From: an uncultured Bacteroides sp.
GTDB lineage: Bacteria > Bacteroidota > Bacteroidia > Bacteroidales > Bacteroidaceae
Length of the DNA: 44,053 nt
Assembly (NCBI GenBank): GCA_947074295.1
Contig: CAMTPC010000012.1
Location: 1 to 44,053 of the forward strand
Direction of reading: 5' to 3'
The first letter of the stretch is position 1, and each line of letters opens with the position of its first letter. This document shows, one piece after another, positions 18,369 to 26,663 of the stretch. The notes beneath the pieces were generated by a model. The model saw only the letters and a list, made by a program, of their open reading frames with translations. It ran no database searches and had not been told where the DNA came from. A program made the translations under genes and the position numbers.

Positions 18369-21185
18369 TTAAAGATTAATTTTAATACCTGCATTCACTT
18401 TCACGCCATAGTATTCGGCTTGCATGGTGCGATCTTTGCTGCCTTGATAGTAGCGCAGTGGCTGGTTAAGCAAATTATTGGCTTCGGCATATACGGTAAA
18501 TAGGCATTTCTTGCCGAACGTATAGCTAGCATTGATATCCATATAGTTCACCTTGTCATAATAACGGTCATAAAACTGACTGATGCCCATTTCATCAATG
18601 AATGCAGAAGCAAAGTTGTAGCTGAGGCGAATGCTGACACCCTTTTTCTCGAAGAATAAAGAAGCATTGGCAGTATGTTCTGGCGAACCCGGTAAGCGTA
18701 AGCTATTCTCATTTTCGCGCCCTTCAAAATTGAAGTTCTTGACATGGCTATAGGTATAGGTGTAATTCCCATAGAATCCTAGGCACTTCAAAGGTTCTGC
18801 TATGAAACCGAAATCACGTTGATAGCCAATCTCTGCACCAATAAGGTTCGCATTGCCCGAGTTGCGTGGTTGAGAGAAGCTAGTATAGATATTCCCCTCG
18901 TACTCATAATTGCGCAAGGTGTGCGTCACAATGAAATCATCAATCTTTTTGGCAAAAACACCAGCACTGATCAGTCCTACGCTCTTGAAGTAATACTCTC
19001 CACTGAGGTCGAAGTTGTAAGAGATGGTCGGTTTCAATTCAGGATTACCTATTGTGATTGTATTATCACTCATCTTGATATTCATACTGGGTACCAGGTC
19101 CGAATACTTAGGGCGTGAGATGGTGTTTGTGAATGATGCACGCAATAAGAAGTTGTCATTTACATTGTATTTTACTAGGAACGAGGGAAGTACATTGGTG
19201 TAGCTATCCTTTTTTTTACCCGTTGGTTCTGCCATTTTATCATCTACATTGTAGGTATATCCTGAATAAGTGATATGTGTGTTTTCGATTCGTACACCAG
19301 CCATCAATGCCCATTGTTTCCCTAATTTTTGGTCGAATCGCAGGTAGCCTGCCGTCACTCGCTCGTGTGCATTGTAGCTTGCGGCAATTTCCTTCTGTAC
19401 CAGCGATTTAGTGAAAAGGTCGGAATTATTTAGATCAAGGCTGCCTAGATAGTGTTTGTCAACATACGTACCAGCCTGGTACTGACTGCCGGGCATGAAG
19501 CTGCTTTTGGTTTCATCTACTGTGTGGCTGAATGAAGCTGTATTAAACGTCGTTTTCTCAACCGGAGTATATTCATAAAAATCTCTTTTCTTATCCTTGC
19601 TTTTATCTACCACCTTAGCACCAAAGCGTAGTGAGTTGCCATATTTGCCTTTGAGGAATGGTAGTTTGAAATTGGCAGTCAATTTTAGGTCTCTTTCTGT
19701 GATATCCTGATTGCTTTCTGTGAGCTCTTTCAAGCTGAAGGAATCATCTAACGTCATGGTAGATCCTGTGGCAGGCGTATAAAGTGGTCTACGTTCATCG
19801 CTCAGGTCGGCAATGAAAGTTTGTTTTTTCAGCTGATAGTCTATGTAGCGTTCGTTGGGACGATGCTCGCTGGCCTTGGCATAATTGGCATTCCAATCGA
19901 ATGAGAGTAGCCCGAAAAGGTGTTCGCCGCCAAGTGTGAAATCCATTGTGCGCTGACGCTCTAAGCGTGCGTTGCGTGTACCATCTGCTCCACCTTTGGT
20001 TTGAACACGTACAGTGGCCTGATTGTTGATGCTGCAATAATCCTCGCCATTGCTGCCTTCTTTCAGGTTCAATCCTTTAAGCGTGGTGCGATAACGGTTT
20101 TCCCAGTCATTTCGATTATTGAAGATACCTTTGAAGAAGATTTTATTATTTTCGTTTATCTCCCAGTCAAAAGCCGCCGAATAACTTTGACGTTCGCGTG
20201 TCACATAGTACTGGCGTATCTGATAATCCGTCAAGCACAGTTCGCCCGTCTCTATGTCTTTGTCCCATACGAACTCTACATTGTCCGAGCCAGATGGCGC
20301 ATTTTGATAGGATGCCGAAAGCATAATACCCAGTTTATCGTTGAAGAATCGATTGCCGTATGTCACCCCAAGATTAAGCTGCATCTTCTCGCTAATCCAG
20401 TTGTACCCAGTACCCACTGTAGCAGCTATTGTTTGCTTGTACGGTGAGTTTTTTGTTACTAGGTTGATAGAGCCACCAATGGCATCAGCATCCATATCTG
20501 GAGTCACCACTTTATTTACCTCAATCGTTTGTATCATGTCCGAGGGGATAAGGTCTAGCTGTACATTACGTGTATCCCCTTCGGCAGATGGCACACGATT
20601 ACCATTGATTGTCACCGAGCTAAGATCAGCCGATGTACCACGTACCTGCCCAAAACGTGCTTCTCCTTGATCATACTGGACATTGATACCCGGAATGCGT
20701 TTGAGTGCGTCACCGATATTAGAGTCAGGGAATTTGCCGACTTGATCAGAAGAAACGACATTGACAATTCCTAAACTGTTTTTCTGTGAGTTGATAGCAC
20801 GGTGTTGCCCTTGGAATGCACCGCCTACAATGACTTCTTGAAGTTCTAAACCCTCATTCAACATGATATCTTTGTCCAGAGTCTTGCCGGCAGGAATGAT
20901 AATAGTCATTTCGCTGGGCGAATAGCCCACATAGCTGATCTTCACTGTGTAAGTACCTGGTTCGAGGTTGGGAAAAGTATAAAAACCATTTACATCACTC
21001 ACCACTCCGGTGCGTAGCGATTCTATATAGATAGATGCACCGGGTAATGTTTGCTTCTCACTGTCTATAATACGACCACGTATAGTCCCTTGTCTGGTGG
21101 AGTTGTTACGCTCTTCGGCATGGAGAGTACAATTTAAAGCTGCCAAAAGAAGTGAAACTGAAACGAGCTTGTAGAGTCTTTTCAT
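18369..21185 (-). CDS. TonB-dependent outer-membrane receptor
   Basis: A 938-residue outer-membrane receptor. The signal peptide ends LHAEE (about residue 24). A CarboxypepD_reg-like beta-sandwich follows (~33-115, GRIIDSEKQTLPGASIYIES), then the plug (~120-235). The 22-strand barrel ends in an aromatic-rich last strand (YYGVKVNAGIKINL). The plug segment FPDSNIGDALKRIPGINVQYDQGEA with the GDTRNVQLDLIPSDMIQTIEV stretch is characteristic of the Xanthomonas/Caulobacter-type TonB receptor family (TIGR01782), not of SusC. There is no SusD-like partner. It is the first gene of a two-gene operon with the metallophosphatase, so a phosphorylated or phosphate-linked nutrient is a plausible ligand. Confidence 0.93.
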   Translation of the reverse strand: MKRLYKLVSVSLLLAALNCTLHAEERNNSTRQGTIRGRIIDSEKQTLPGASIYIESLRTGVVSDVNGFYTFPNLEPGTYTVKISYVGYSPSEMTIIIPAGKTLDKDIMLNEGLELQEVIVGGAFQGQHRAINSQKNSLGIVNVVSSDQVGKFPDSNIGDALKRIPGINVQYDQGEARFGQVRGTSADLSSVTINGNRVPSAEGDTRNVQLDLIPSDMIQTIEVNKVVTPDMDADAIGGSINLVTKNSPYKQTIAATVGTGYNWISEKMQLNLGVTYGNRFFNDKLGIMLSASYQNAPSGSDNVEFVWDKDIETGELCLTDYQIRQYYVTRERQSYSAAFDWEINENNKIFFKGIFNNRNDWENRYRTTLKGLNLKEGSNGEDYCSINNQATVRVQTKGGADGTRNARLERQRTMDFTLGGEHLFGLLSFDWNANYAKASEHRPNERYIDYQLKKQTFIADLSDERRPLYTPATGSTMTLDDSFSLKELTESNQDITERDLKLTANFKLPFLKGKYGNSLRFGAKVVDKSKDKKRDFYEYTPVEKTTFNTASFSHTVDETKSSFMPGSQYQAGTYVDKHYLGSLDLNNSDLFTKSLVQKEIAASYNAHERVTAGYLRFDQKLGKQWALMAGVRIENTHITYSGYTYNVDDKMAEPTGKKKDSYTNVLPSFLVKYNVNDNFLLRASFTNTISRPKYSDLVPSMNIKMSDNTITIGNPELKPTISYNFDLSGEYYFKSVGLISAGVFAKKIDDFIVTHTLRNYEYEGNIYTSFSQPRNSGNANLIGAEIGYQRDFGFIAEPLKCLGFYGNYTYTYSHVKNFNFEGRENENSLRLPGSPEHTANASLFFEKKGVSIRLSYNFASAFIDEMGISQFYDRYYDKVNYMDINASYTFGKKCLFTVYAEANNLLNQPLRYYQGSKDRTMQAEYYGVKVNAGIKINL

Positions 21186-21356
21186 TGCTGATATAATGTG
21201 TTAAAAATTTTATGCAAATGTATGGTGGTCAATTTACGATATCCTTACGGGAGCTTTAAGAAGAGATTTCAGACGTGATACAATGTGGCTACAATAAATA
21301 AGGAGAGGTATAAATGTTTAAAAGATGTTATATAACATGCGAAAATGATTGGATGT

Positions 21357-21387
21357 TTTGCTGTTTACAAAAAGCTTCTTACCTTTG
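21357..21387 (+). promoter_or_regulatory. Promoter of small-RNA element, copy 2
   Basis: TTTG (21357-21360), a 19-base spacer, then TACCTTTG (21380-21387). It has the same spacing as copy 1. The spacer shares AAGCTTC with copy 1 but differs elsewhere. Confidence 0.8.
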
Positions 21388-21390
21388 TAC

Positions 21391-21455
21391 TGTGTTTTTC
21401 ATAGTATTAGATTTAAGGTTAACAAAGGTTGGAGTCAGGCGTGACTCCTTTTTTT
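21391..21455 (+). ncRNA. Putative small RNA, copy 2
   Basis: Identical over 65 bases to copy 1 at 17205-17269. It contains the same 7-bp terminator hairpin (21431-21448) and a run of seven T. The next plus-strand gene begins 266 bases further on, beyond the terminator. The transcript is therefore more likely a stand-alone RNA than a leader. Confidence 0.65.
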
Positions 21456-21721
21456 ATGTCTTTACATCACCTTGCTATAGTCTTTCCCAAACACATCACT
21501 TCCTCTGTTTATACACCTGTTAATAACTCTTCCTTTATTATTTTATAAACTTATTAATAGTTTAATAACCAATAAATTAACCTGTTGATAACTTTGTGGG
21601 TATTAAGGTTCATAACTACGACATGCCGTTTTTGTAATTGTGAATAAATAATAATAATCCATTCGCATTTTGCAGTATATTCAGAATCCTATCGTCTATT
21701 GAGCAAATAAACGTTACTGTT

Positions 21722-22468
21722 ATGAATATTAGCTGTGCAATTTTATCTACAAACTCATCTGTCAATGTCCAATTGCAGGATTTAATTTCTAAAGTGCCTT
21801 TCCTAAGCAACGAAGGTATATTCGAAAATCCTGCTGAGGCTTTGGTGCATTATTATGAAAATAGAGTGAATCTTTATTTTATTGGGATAGAAATGAATGA
21901 TGATGAACTGAATGGGATGGAATTCAGCAAACTGCTGAGTCCATCAACACGCGTCATCTTTATGGCAGATACAGGTCAGTATGCCATCGACTGTTTTCGA
22001 CTTAATGCATTGGATTACCTGCTGACTAGTCAATTAACCTTCGGTAGCTTTTTTGAGGCTATCAGTAAAGCCTCGCGTTGGTTTTCATTTCAGCAGATGG
22101 GAAGTGATACAGGTGTGGGTGGAAAGAAGCAAGAGGCTGTTCCTCATTTGATTTCAGTGAAGTCAAATAATAGAATACTACTCATAGATTTAGCCGATAT
22201 TCTCTACATAGAAAGTTTGGGCGATTATGTGAAAATACATATTAACACGGGGGAAAAGCCGGTTTTGTGTCTGTGTAGCATGAAGCAAATGGAAATGAAA
22301 TTACCGCAGGATGACTTTATTCGTATTCATCGTTCCTATATAATTCGAAAAGAATGTATCCGCATTATAGGAAACAATACTATAACGCTGGATAAGCGTG
22401 AGATACCTGTGGGAGATACTTATCGCAATCATTTCAAAAACTATATATCGCAGTTACAAGTAAGTTAA
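21722..22468 (+). CDS. LytTR regulator with degenerate receiver domain
   Basis: A 248-residue DNA-binding regulator. Residues ~145-245 form a LytTR domain (LISVKSNNRILLIDLADILYIES, IRIHRSYIIRK, PVGDTYRNHF), which binds direct-repeat DNA sites. Residues ~1-120 have a CheY-like receiver outline (NALDYLL is kept), but the switch residues are gone. The acidic pocket is replaced by ILSTNSS, the phospho-acceptor Asp is Gly55 (YFIGIEM) and the Lys-Pro pair is Thr102-Ser103. It therefore probably works without phosphorylation, or senses something else. No histidine kinase is nearby. It sits between a TonB-receptor operon and the DUF4270 envelope genes, and is a candidate regulator of the latter. Confidence 0.9.
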   Translation: MNISCAILSTNSSVNVQLQDLISKVPFLSNEGIFENPAEALVHYYENRVNLYFIGIEMNDDELNGMEFSKLLSPSTRVIFMADTGQYAIDCFRLNALDYLLTSQLTFGSFFEAISKASRWFSFQQMGSDTGVGGKKQEAVPHLISVKSNNRILLIDLADILYIESLGDYVKIHINTGEKPVLCLCSMKQMEMKLPQDDFIRIHRSYIIRKECIRIIGNNTITLDKREIPVGDTYRNHFKNYISQLQVS

Positions 22469-22493
22469 CAAGTTACTCTATAAATTCTCTCGT

Positions 22494-22529
22494 CCCGTTT
22501 CAGACTGAATTACTTCAGTTTGAAACGGG
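22494..22529. terminator. Hairpin overlapping the 3' end of the barrel-protein gene
   Basis: A 16-bp stem (22494-22509 and 22514-22529, with a single G-T position) and loop TTAC, between convergent genes. The last 20 bases of the minus-strand CDS form one arm and part of the loop. T-runs on either side are poor, so it may act as a bidirectional terminator or as an mRNA-end stabiliser. Confidence 0.6.
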
Positions 22530-23712
22530 ATATTCTTTCTCCGAAAGTGATGCTCACCGATCCGCCATAGCGCGACTCTTGCATCAGATTGTTGCGAGTA
22601 TTGGTCTGTTTACGATAAAAACCGCTTAATGATAAATAGGAATAGAGTATTGGAATGCGTACACCAGCATTGGCTTCAAAATATTTCATTTTACCTCCTT
22701 TTACGCTGATATATGAGTTGCTATAGCCACCACCAGCCATTAACTCTAAACTGCGTCTAGCATTGGGTTTTGTGACATAGATCAGACCAAGATTCGCTTT
22801 GTGTTGGTTTTCGTAGGTACCGGTTTTTGCAGATGAGTTGTTTCTGCTCCAATCTATCCAATTATATTCAGCTGATACGGTGAGGCGAGATGAAGTCATC
22901 GATATACCTCCTCCTATATGCTGCGGTAAATATTGCTTTTTTCGATAATATTTCGCTTCCAATTCTTCACTGGTACTGCTATTGATATATACCATCTGAT
23001 TGTCATGCGACATTCTAATTGAGGGGGCATATATCGCTCCTATCGCCCATTTAGTGGAACTCTGTGTAGGAAACTCATAATAGAGGCCGATATCTGCATA
23101 AAAACCTCTTTTCTGTGCTTCATAGCTGATATTGGCGCTTTCCTGTGTTTCGTATTGAGTGCTGGTTCCAGTAATTAGGCCAATATTAAAACCAACAGAG
23201 AAGTGCTTGCCAATCAAGAAACTGTTGCTGATGTAAACTTTGAACAATCCTCCAGAACCCTCGAAATAGGAGCTAATGATATCGCCATTTGTGCCTTCTA
23301 CCTCCATATCATCCCTAATGAGATACCCTATGCTGCTATAGGGAGTGACACCAACCATACCATACCAGTTTTTCATGATTCGGCAACCCATGTTCAGGCG
23401 ATTAAGATTGCCCGTTGAAGAACCGCTCTTTTTTCCTCCATACGAATAGTACGAGGAAGAAATGCCTGCGCCTACATCGAAAGTGAAACAAAGGGTGTCC
23501 ATACTAGTGATGGCGGCAGGGTTGAGTGTATTATTGAATCCCATCCTGTTGAGTGCTATACCCATGTTGCCGATACCAGCGTATGGACCACCATCCCCCA
23601 TACTAAGTTCACCAATGCCGTACATGGAAGTGGGAAGATTGGTGGTGTTTTGTGCCGATGCACTCTTGAAGATACATATTAGGCATAATAAATAGGATAA
23701 ATGTAGTTTCAT
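22510..23712 (-). CDS. Outer-membrane beta-barrel protein
   Basis: A 400-residue protein with a signal peptide ending SASAQ (about residue 21). The mature part has alternating amphipathic strands and Gly/aromatic turns. It opens with MYGIGELSMGDGGPYAGIGNMGIALNRMGFNNTLNPAAI, which resembles the FadL/PorV-like barrels of Bacteroidota in which an N-terminal NPA motif plugs the pore. No enzyme motif is visible. Its start overlaps the stop of the upstream DUF4270 lipoprotein gene by four bases, which indicates translational coupling and a joint role in the outer membrane. The ligand or function is unknown. Confidence 0.75.
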   Translation of the reverse strand: MKLHLSYLLCLICIFKSASAQNTTNLPTSMYGIGELSMGDGGPYAGIGNMGIALNRMGFNNTLNPAAITSMDTLCFTFDVGAGISSSYYSYGGKKSGSSTGNLNRLNMGCRIMKNWYGMVGVTPYSSIGYLIRDDMEVEGTNGDIISSYFEGSGGLFKVYISNSFLIGKHFSVGFNIGLITGTSTQYETQESANISYEAQKRGFYADIGLYYEFPTQSSTKWAIGAIYAPSIRMSHDNQMVYINSSTSEELEAKYYRKKQYLPQHIGGGISMTSSRLTVSAEYNWIDWSRNNSSAKTGTYENQHKANLGLIYVTKPNARRSLELMAGGGYSNSYISVKGGKMKYFEANAGVRIPILYSYLSLSGFYRKQTNTRNNLMQESRYGGSVSITFGERISRFKLK

Positions 23713-25031
23713 TCTTGATTGGTATAAACTTTATATCTTAATTGTAGTTTCATCTCTCGCTCTTCGTCTTTCTTATTCGAGAATATGACCTTCTTGAATG
23801 TGGAACGGAAGTCTTCGTCTGGCATATTCAATAATAACTTTTTACGATACATGCCTTCTGTAGTGAAGTTGTCGCGCAAGAAAGAGGTGATGTCGAATGC
23901 ATAGTAGGTATCTCTATTGTAGATGCTATCGATGCTGAGATTGCCACTCTGCACTGTTGTACCACTACTTTCATAGATTTGGTCTTCGAGTACATTGTTA
24001 TCATCGGCCACATATAGGCGTAATTCAGTGGGCAGTTGATGTGTAGTGGAACTATTCGCTTCAGGATAGAGGTAGATAGTGGCGCCTTCTATTGAAACGA
24101 TGTCACCTTTTCCTCTTAAGTTGTTGAGATGGGGAAATTCAATTTGGTTATATATACCTGTAAGCCCCATCAAATAGGCTTTATCATTGAGTGTAGTAGA
24201 TGAGATGGCATTGATGTTGCCACTTTTAAGTGCCTCAAGGGGAGTGTTACTACGATCGTGCTCGACTTTCGTAAAGGCATAGTCTATGTTGGTACTGAAT
24301 TTCAGTTCTTTTTCTTCTTTATGTGTATCGATATCTTGATAATAGAGTGTGAGGAACATGGATGATTCATTAATCTTCAATCCCATGATGCAACTTCCTT
24401 TTTCGTCAGGCACCAAAGCGAGTCCAGGAAAATAGGCTTTGAACTTCTCTTGGCTGTCAAAAGACTGCTTTTCGGCCACTATATCGTCGAAGATAGTTTT
24501 ACCCCAATTATCGGGTAAACGAATCTCAATGGATTTGCTGGTAAGTGGGCGCGGAGATAGTTGATAAGTACAAAGTGGGGTAGGCATCAAGTTTACGATG
24601 GAAGTATTGTATAAGGTATTGTTATCGGGCAGAATGATTTCGGACTCTATGCAATGGATATGAAGATTTTGTAATGCCAATGTATCACCCCAATAATCAC
24701 CTGAAGGAAACAATGTAATCGTGATGGAGTCGAATACATAGCTATGATCCTCTTCAGGCGTAAAACTATTCACACTGAATTCTGTGATGTATGAGGAGGT
24801 GATTTTGCCATAAACACTGTCTTGATGAAAGCCAATCTGGCAAACACTATCGCCGATGGTTTCTATGGAATCGATATAGAGTGTGCTGATATCAATAGTA
24901 CAGGTATCAGTAATCACATTCCGGAATGAACTTGTCACTAGAGCGCTGCCTAGTGTATCGTCTTTGTCTATACACGAAAATAAGAATGATAGGAACAGTA
25001 GACTGTAAATGAAGTGAATAAGACTTTTCAT
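23709..25031 (-). CDS. DUF4270 lipoprotein
   Basis: A 440-residue predicted lipoprotein (lipobox SFLFSC, Cys20). The segment DDTLGSALVTSSFRNVITDTCTI followed by IGFHQDSVYGKITSSYITEF is the recognisable opening of the DUF4270 family. The rest is a beta-rich extracellular-type protein ending in basic residues (KLQLRYKVYTNQE). It is the first gene of a coupled pair with the barrel protein, and divergent from the kelch lipoprotein. Members of this family have no firm function. A surface-exposed partner of the barrel is a reasonable inference. Confidence 0.82.
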   Translation of the reverse strand: MKSLIHFIYSLLFLSFLFSCIDKDDTLGSALVTSSFRNVITDTCTIDISTLYIDSIETIGDSVCQIGFHQDSVYGKITSSYITEFSVNSFTPEEDHSYVFDSITITLFPSGDYWGDTLALQNLHIHCIESEIILPDNNTLYNTSIVNLMPTPLCTYQLSPRPLTSKSIEIRLPDNWGKTIFDDIVAEKQSFDSQEKFKAYFPGLALVPDEKGSCIMGLKINESSMFLTLYYQDIDTHKEEKELKFSTNIDYAFTKVEHDRSNTPLEALKSGNINAISSTTLNDKAYLMGLTGIYNQIEFPHLNNLRGKGDIVSIEGATIYLYPEANSSTTHQLPTELRLYVADDNNVLEDQIYESSGTTVQSGNLSIDSIYNRDTYYAFDITSFLRDNFTTEGMYRKKLLLNMPDEDFRSTFKKVIFSNKKDEEREMKLQLRYKVYTNQE

Positions 25032-25209
25032 GGATATTGATTAAAATTTGCTGGCAAAGGAAAAGAAAGAATTAGAATCAGAATTATCAAATCGGTTAGT
25101 GGTCAGTTTTTATCGTTAAAGCCATTCAACGATTAATTGGGGGTGTTTATCGGAACTTCTTGCAGGGAGAGATGGGTACCCTTAATTTCGCAGCAAATTG
25201 AAAATTGTT

Positions 25210-26232
25210 ATGAAAATGAATAAACATTTCACAAGCATTTTAATCGGACTGCTATTGCTGTGCAGTTGTACCTCAGATGAGGATTTTACTTACGGTTCGT
25301 GGGTGAGACGATCGGACTTGGATGGTGTGGCAAGAGCGCAGGCTTGTAGCTTCACGATTGGTGACAAGGGTTATATCTGTACGGGAAACACTGGAAAGAA
25401 ATTATTAAAAGACCTTTGGGAATATGACATCAACGGGAACTACTGGACACAGTGTGCATCGATGCCCGATGAGGCTCTGGAGCGGATGGATGCTACGGCC
25501 TTTGCAGTCAAAGGCAAAGGATATGTGAGTACTGGTGCGATTAAAACTGAGCCTTACTATCTGAATGATACATGGGAGTATGATCCGCTAAGCAATTCCT
25601 GGTCGCGGAAGGATGATTTTGCTGGAAGCATTAGATATGGCGCCACATCGTTCGCAATAAATGGTTTTGGATATTTGGGTACAGGATACGATGACAACTA
25701 TCTGAAAGATTTTTATCGCTTTTCGCCAGATGCACCAACCGGTCAGCAATGGGAGATTGTAAATGGTTATGGAGGACAGAAAAGATTATTTGCTAGTAAT
25801 TTTGTGATTGATGATATTGCATATTTGTGTTGTGGGACCAATAATGGGGGGAATGTAGATGACTTCTGGAGTTTTGACGGTACTAGCTGGACGCGTCTTC
25901 GCGATATCTCCGATACCTCCGATGATGACTATGATGATGATTATAATATAGTACGCTCTAGTGCAGTGACATTTGTTATTGACGGTAAGGGATACCTAAC
26001 GCTGGGTACAACATCAAGTACTTATCGCTCTGACTATTGGGTGTATTATCCAGAATCTGATTTGTGGTATGGGAAAAGTGATGATGACTATACCTCATTT
26101 GAGGGGACTTCGCGCAGCAAGGCGGTGGCTTTCTCGACCGGATCGCGGGGCTTTGTGTTGACTGGAACCAATGGATATTATTTTGATGATGTATGGGAGC
26201 TTTTGCCTTATGAAATTGAAGAAGTGGATTGA
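25210..26232 (+). CDS. Kelch-repeat lipoprotein
   Basis: A 340-residue lipoprotein (LLLLCSC, Cys20) made of about six kelch motifs, for example DLWEYDINGNYWTQCASMP, DTWEYDPLSNSWSRKDDF and DYWVYYPESDLWYGKSDDD. Each lies about 45-50 residues apart with the GKGYxxxG strand between them, predicting a beta-propeller for protein or glycan binding. An acidic insert (DTSDDDYDDDYN, ~235-250) sits in one blade. The ATG at 25210 is preferred; an in-frame TTG at 25198 lies just upstream. It is divergent from the DUF4270 operon, and its 3' end overlaps the DUF4907 gene. Confidence 0.85.
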   Translation: MKMNKHFTSILIGLLLLCSCTSDEDFTYGSWVRRSDLDGVARAQACSFTIGDKGYICTGNTGKKLLKDLWEYDINGNYWTQCASMPDEALERMDATAFAVKGKGYVSTGAIKTEPYYLNDTWEYDPLSNSWSRKDDFAGSIRYGATSFAINGFGYLGTGYDDNYLKDFYRFSPDAPTGQQWEIVNGYGGQKRLFASNFVIDDIAYLCCGTNNGGNVDDFWSFDGTSWTRLRDISDTSDDDYDDDYNIVRSSAVTFVIDGKGYLTLGTTSSTYRSDYWVYYPESDLWYGKSDDDYTSFEGTSRSKAVAFSTGSRGFVLTGTNGYYFDDVWELLPYEIEEVD

Positions 26233-26554
26233 TTGTTTTAAAGCGTATTGTATAGCGATTCTGATTCTGTTGATTAGTATATTAGGACTAATAATCTATA
26301 TGACTAGAGAGAGTAAGGCAGGTTTGACTTGTGAAGTTATCAATTTGGAAAATGGTTATGGCTATATAATAAGTACATCGATCAATGAGGTATTGATTTA
26401 TCAACCGTATATACCTGCTATAGAAAAACGCATTGCATTTGAATCGCGACAAGATGCCAAAAAGGTAGGTGATGCGGTGTGTGAAAGGATAAAGAAAACT
26501 GGTGTAGCCACATTGACAAAAGAAGAAGTAAGGCATTTGCTTCACATGGATTGA
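26210..26554 (+). CDS. DUF4907 family membrane-anchored protein
   Basis: A 114-residue protein from the ATG at 26210 (MKLKKWIDCFKAYC), with one hydrophobic segment (~12-31) that could be a signal anchor. A small domain follows, with ENGYGYIISTSINEVLIYQPYIPAI and a helical end (DAKKVGDAVCERI, TLTKEEVRHLL). This matches my memory of DUF4907, a Bacteroidota-only family. It overlaps the kelch gene by 23 bases, so the two are translationally linked. A longer start at 26171 would add 13 residues before the anchor and is less likely. The function is unknown. Confidence 0.75.
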   Translation: MKLKKWIDCFKAYCIAILILLISILGLIIYMTRESKAGLTCEVINLENGYGYIISTSINEVLIYQPYIPAIEKRIAFESRQDAKKVGDAVCERIKKTGVATLTKEEVRHLLHMD

Positions 26555-26580
26555 ATATTTTTTTAGCTAAGTTCAGAAGT

Positions 26581-26643
26581 AAAAACCGATCTCAACAATA
26601 GCTATTCTTTAAATAAGAATGCTTCTGCAGGAGATCGGTTTTT
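26581..26643. terminator. Bidirectional terminator between DUF4907 and GH20 genes
   Basis: AAAAACCGATCTC (26581-26593) pairs with GAGATCGGTTTTT (26631-26643), with a second inner hairpin (ATTCTTTAAATAAGAAT). A/T runs flank both sides and it lies between convergent genes. Confidence 0.85.
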
Positions 26644-26663
26644 CAGAAATAAAAAAACGTCGG

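Larger units (their letters stand above)
21186..21721. other. Divergent intergenic region with small-RNA copy 2
   Basis: About 535 bases between the TonB receptor (minus) and the LytTR gene (plus). It holds a -7-like box for the receptor (TACATTTG on the minus strand, 21222-21215) and the small-RNA element at 21325-21455. A very AT-rich stretch at 21500-21600 carries several TTAATAA-type repeats and a TAACTTTG box near 21588. No protein gene is evident. Confidence 0.55.

Noticed and set aside
18369..21185. Calling the receptor SusC
   Set aside because: There is no SusD neighbour, and the plug motifs match the TIGR01782-type receptor family rather than SusC/RagA.
21314..21523. Open frame over small-RNA copy 2
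   Set aside because: It covers the promoter and the terminator of the element and shares only the non-coding core with copy 1.
21500..21610. AT-rich stretch with TTGATAACTTTGTGG, considered as a replication origin with DnaA boxes
   Set aside because: No cluster of TTATCCACA-type boxes and no dnaA or other origin genes are nearby; it is better read as promoter-rich AT DNA.
22510..25031. Considering the barrel and DUF4270 proteins as a SusC/SusD-type transporter pair
   Set aside because: The barrel is only 400 residues with no plug or TonB box, and the lipoprotein has no SusD helical repeats.
25198..25209. TTG start four codons before the kelch lipoprotein ATG
   Set aside because: The ATG at 25210 gives a normal short lipoprotein signal; TTG starts are rare and not needed.
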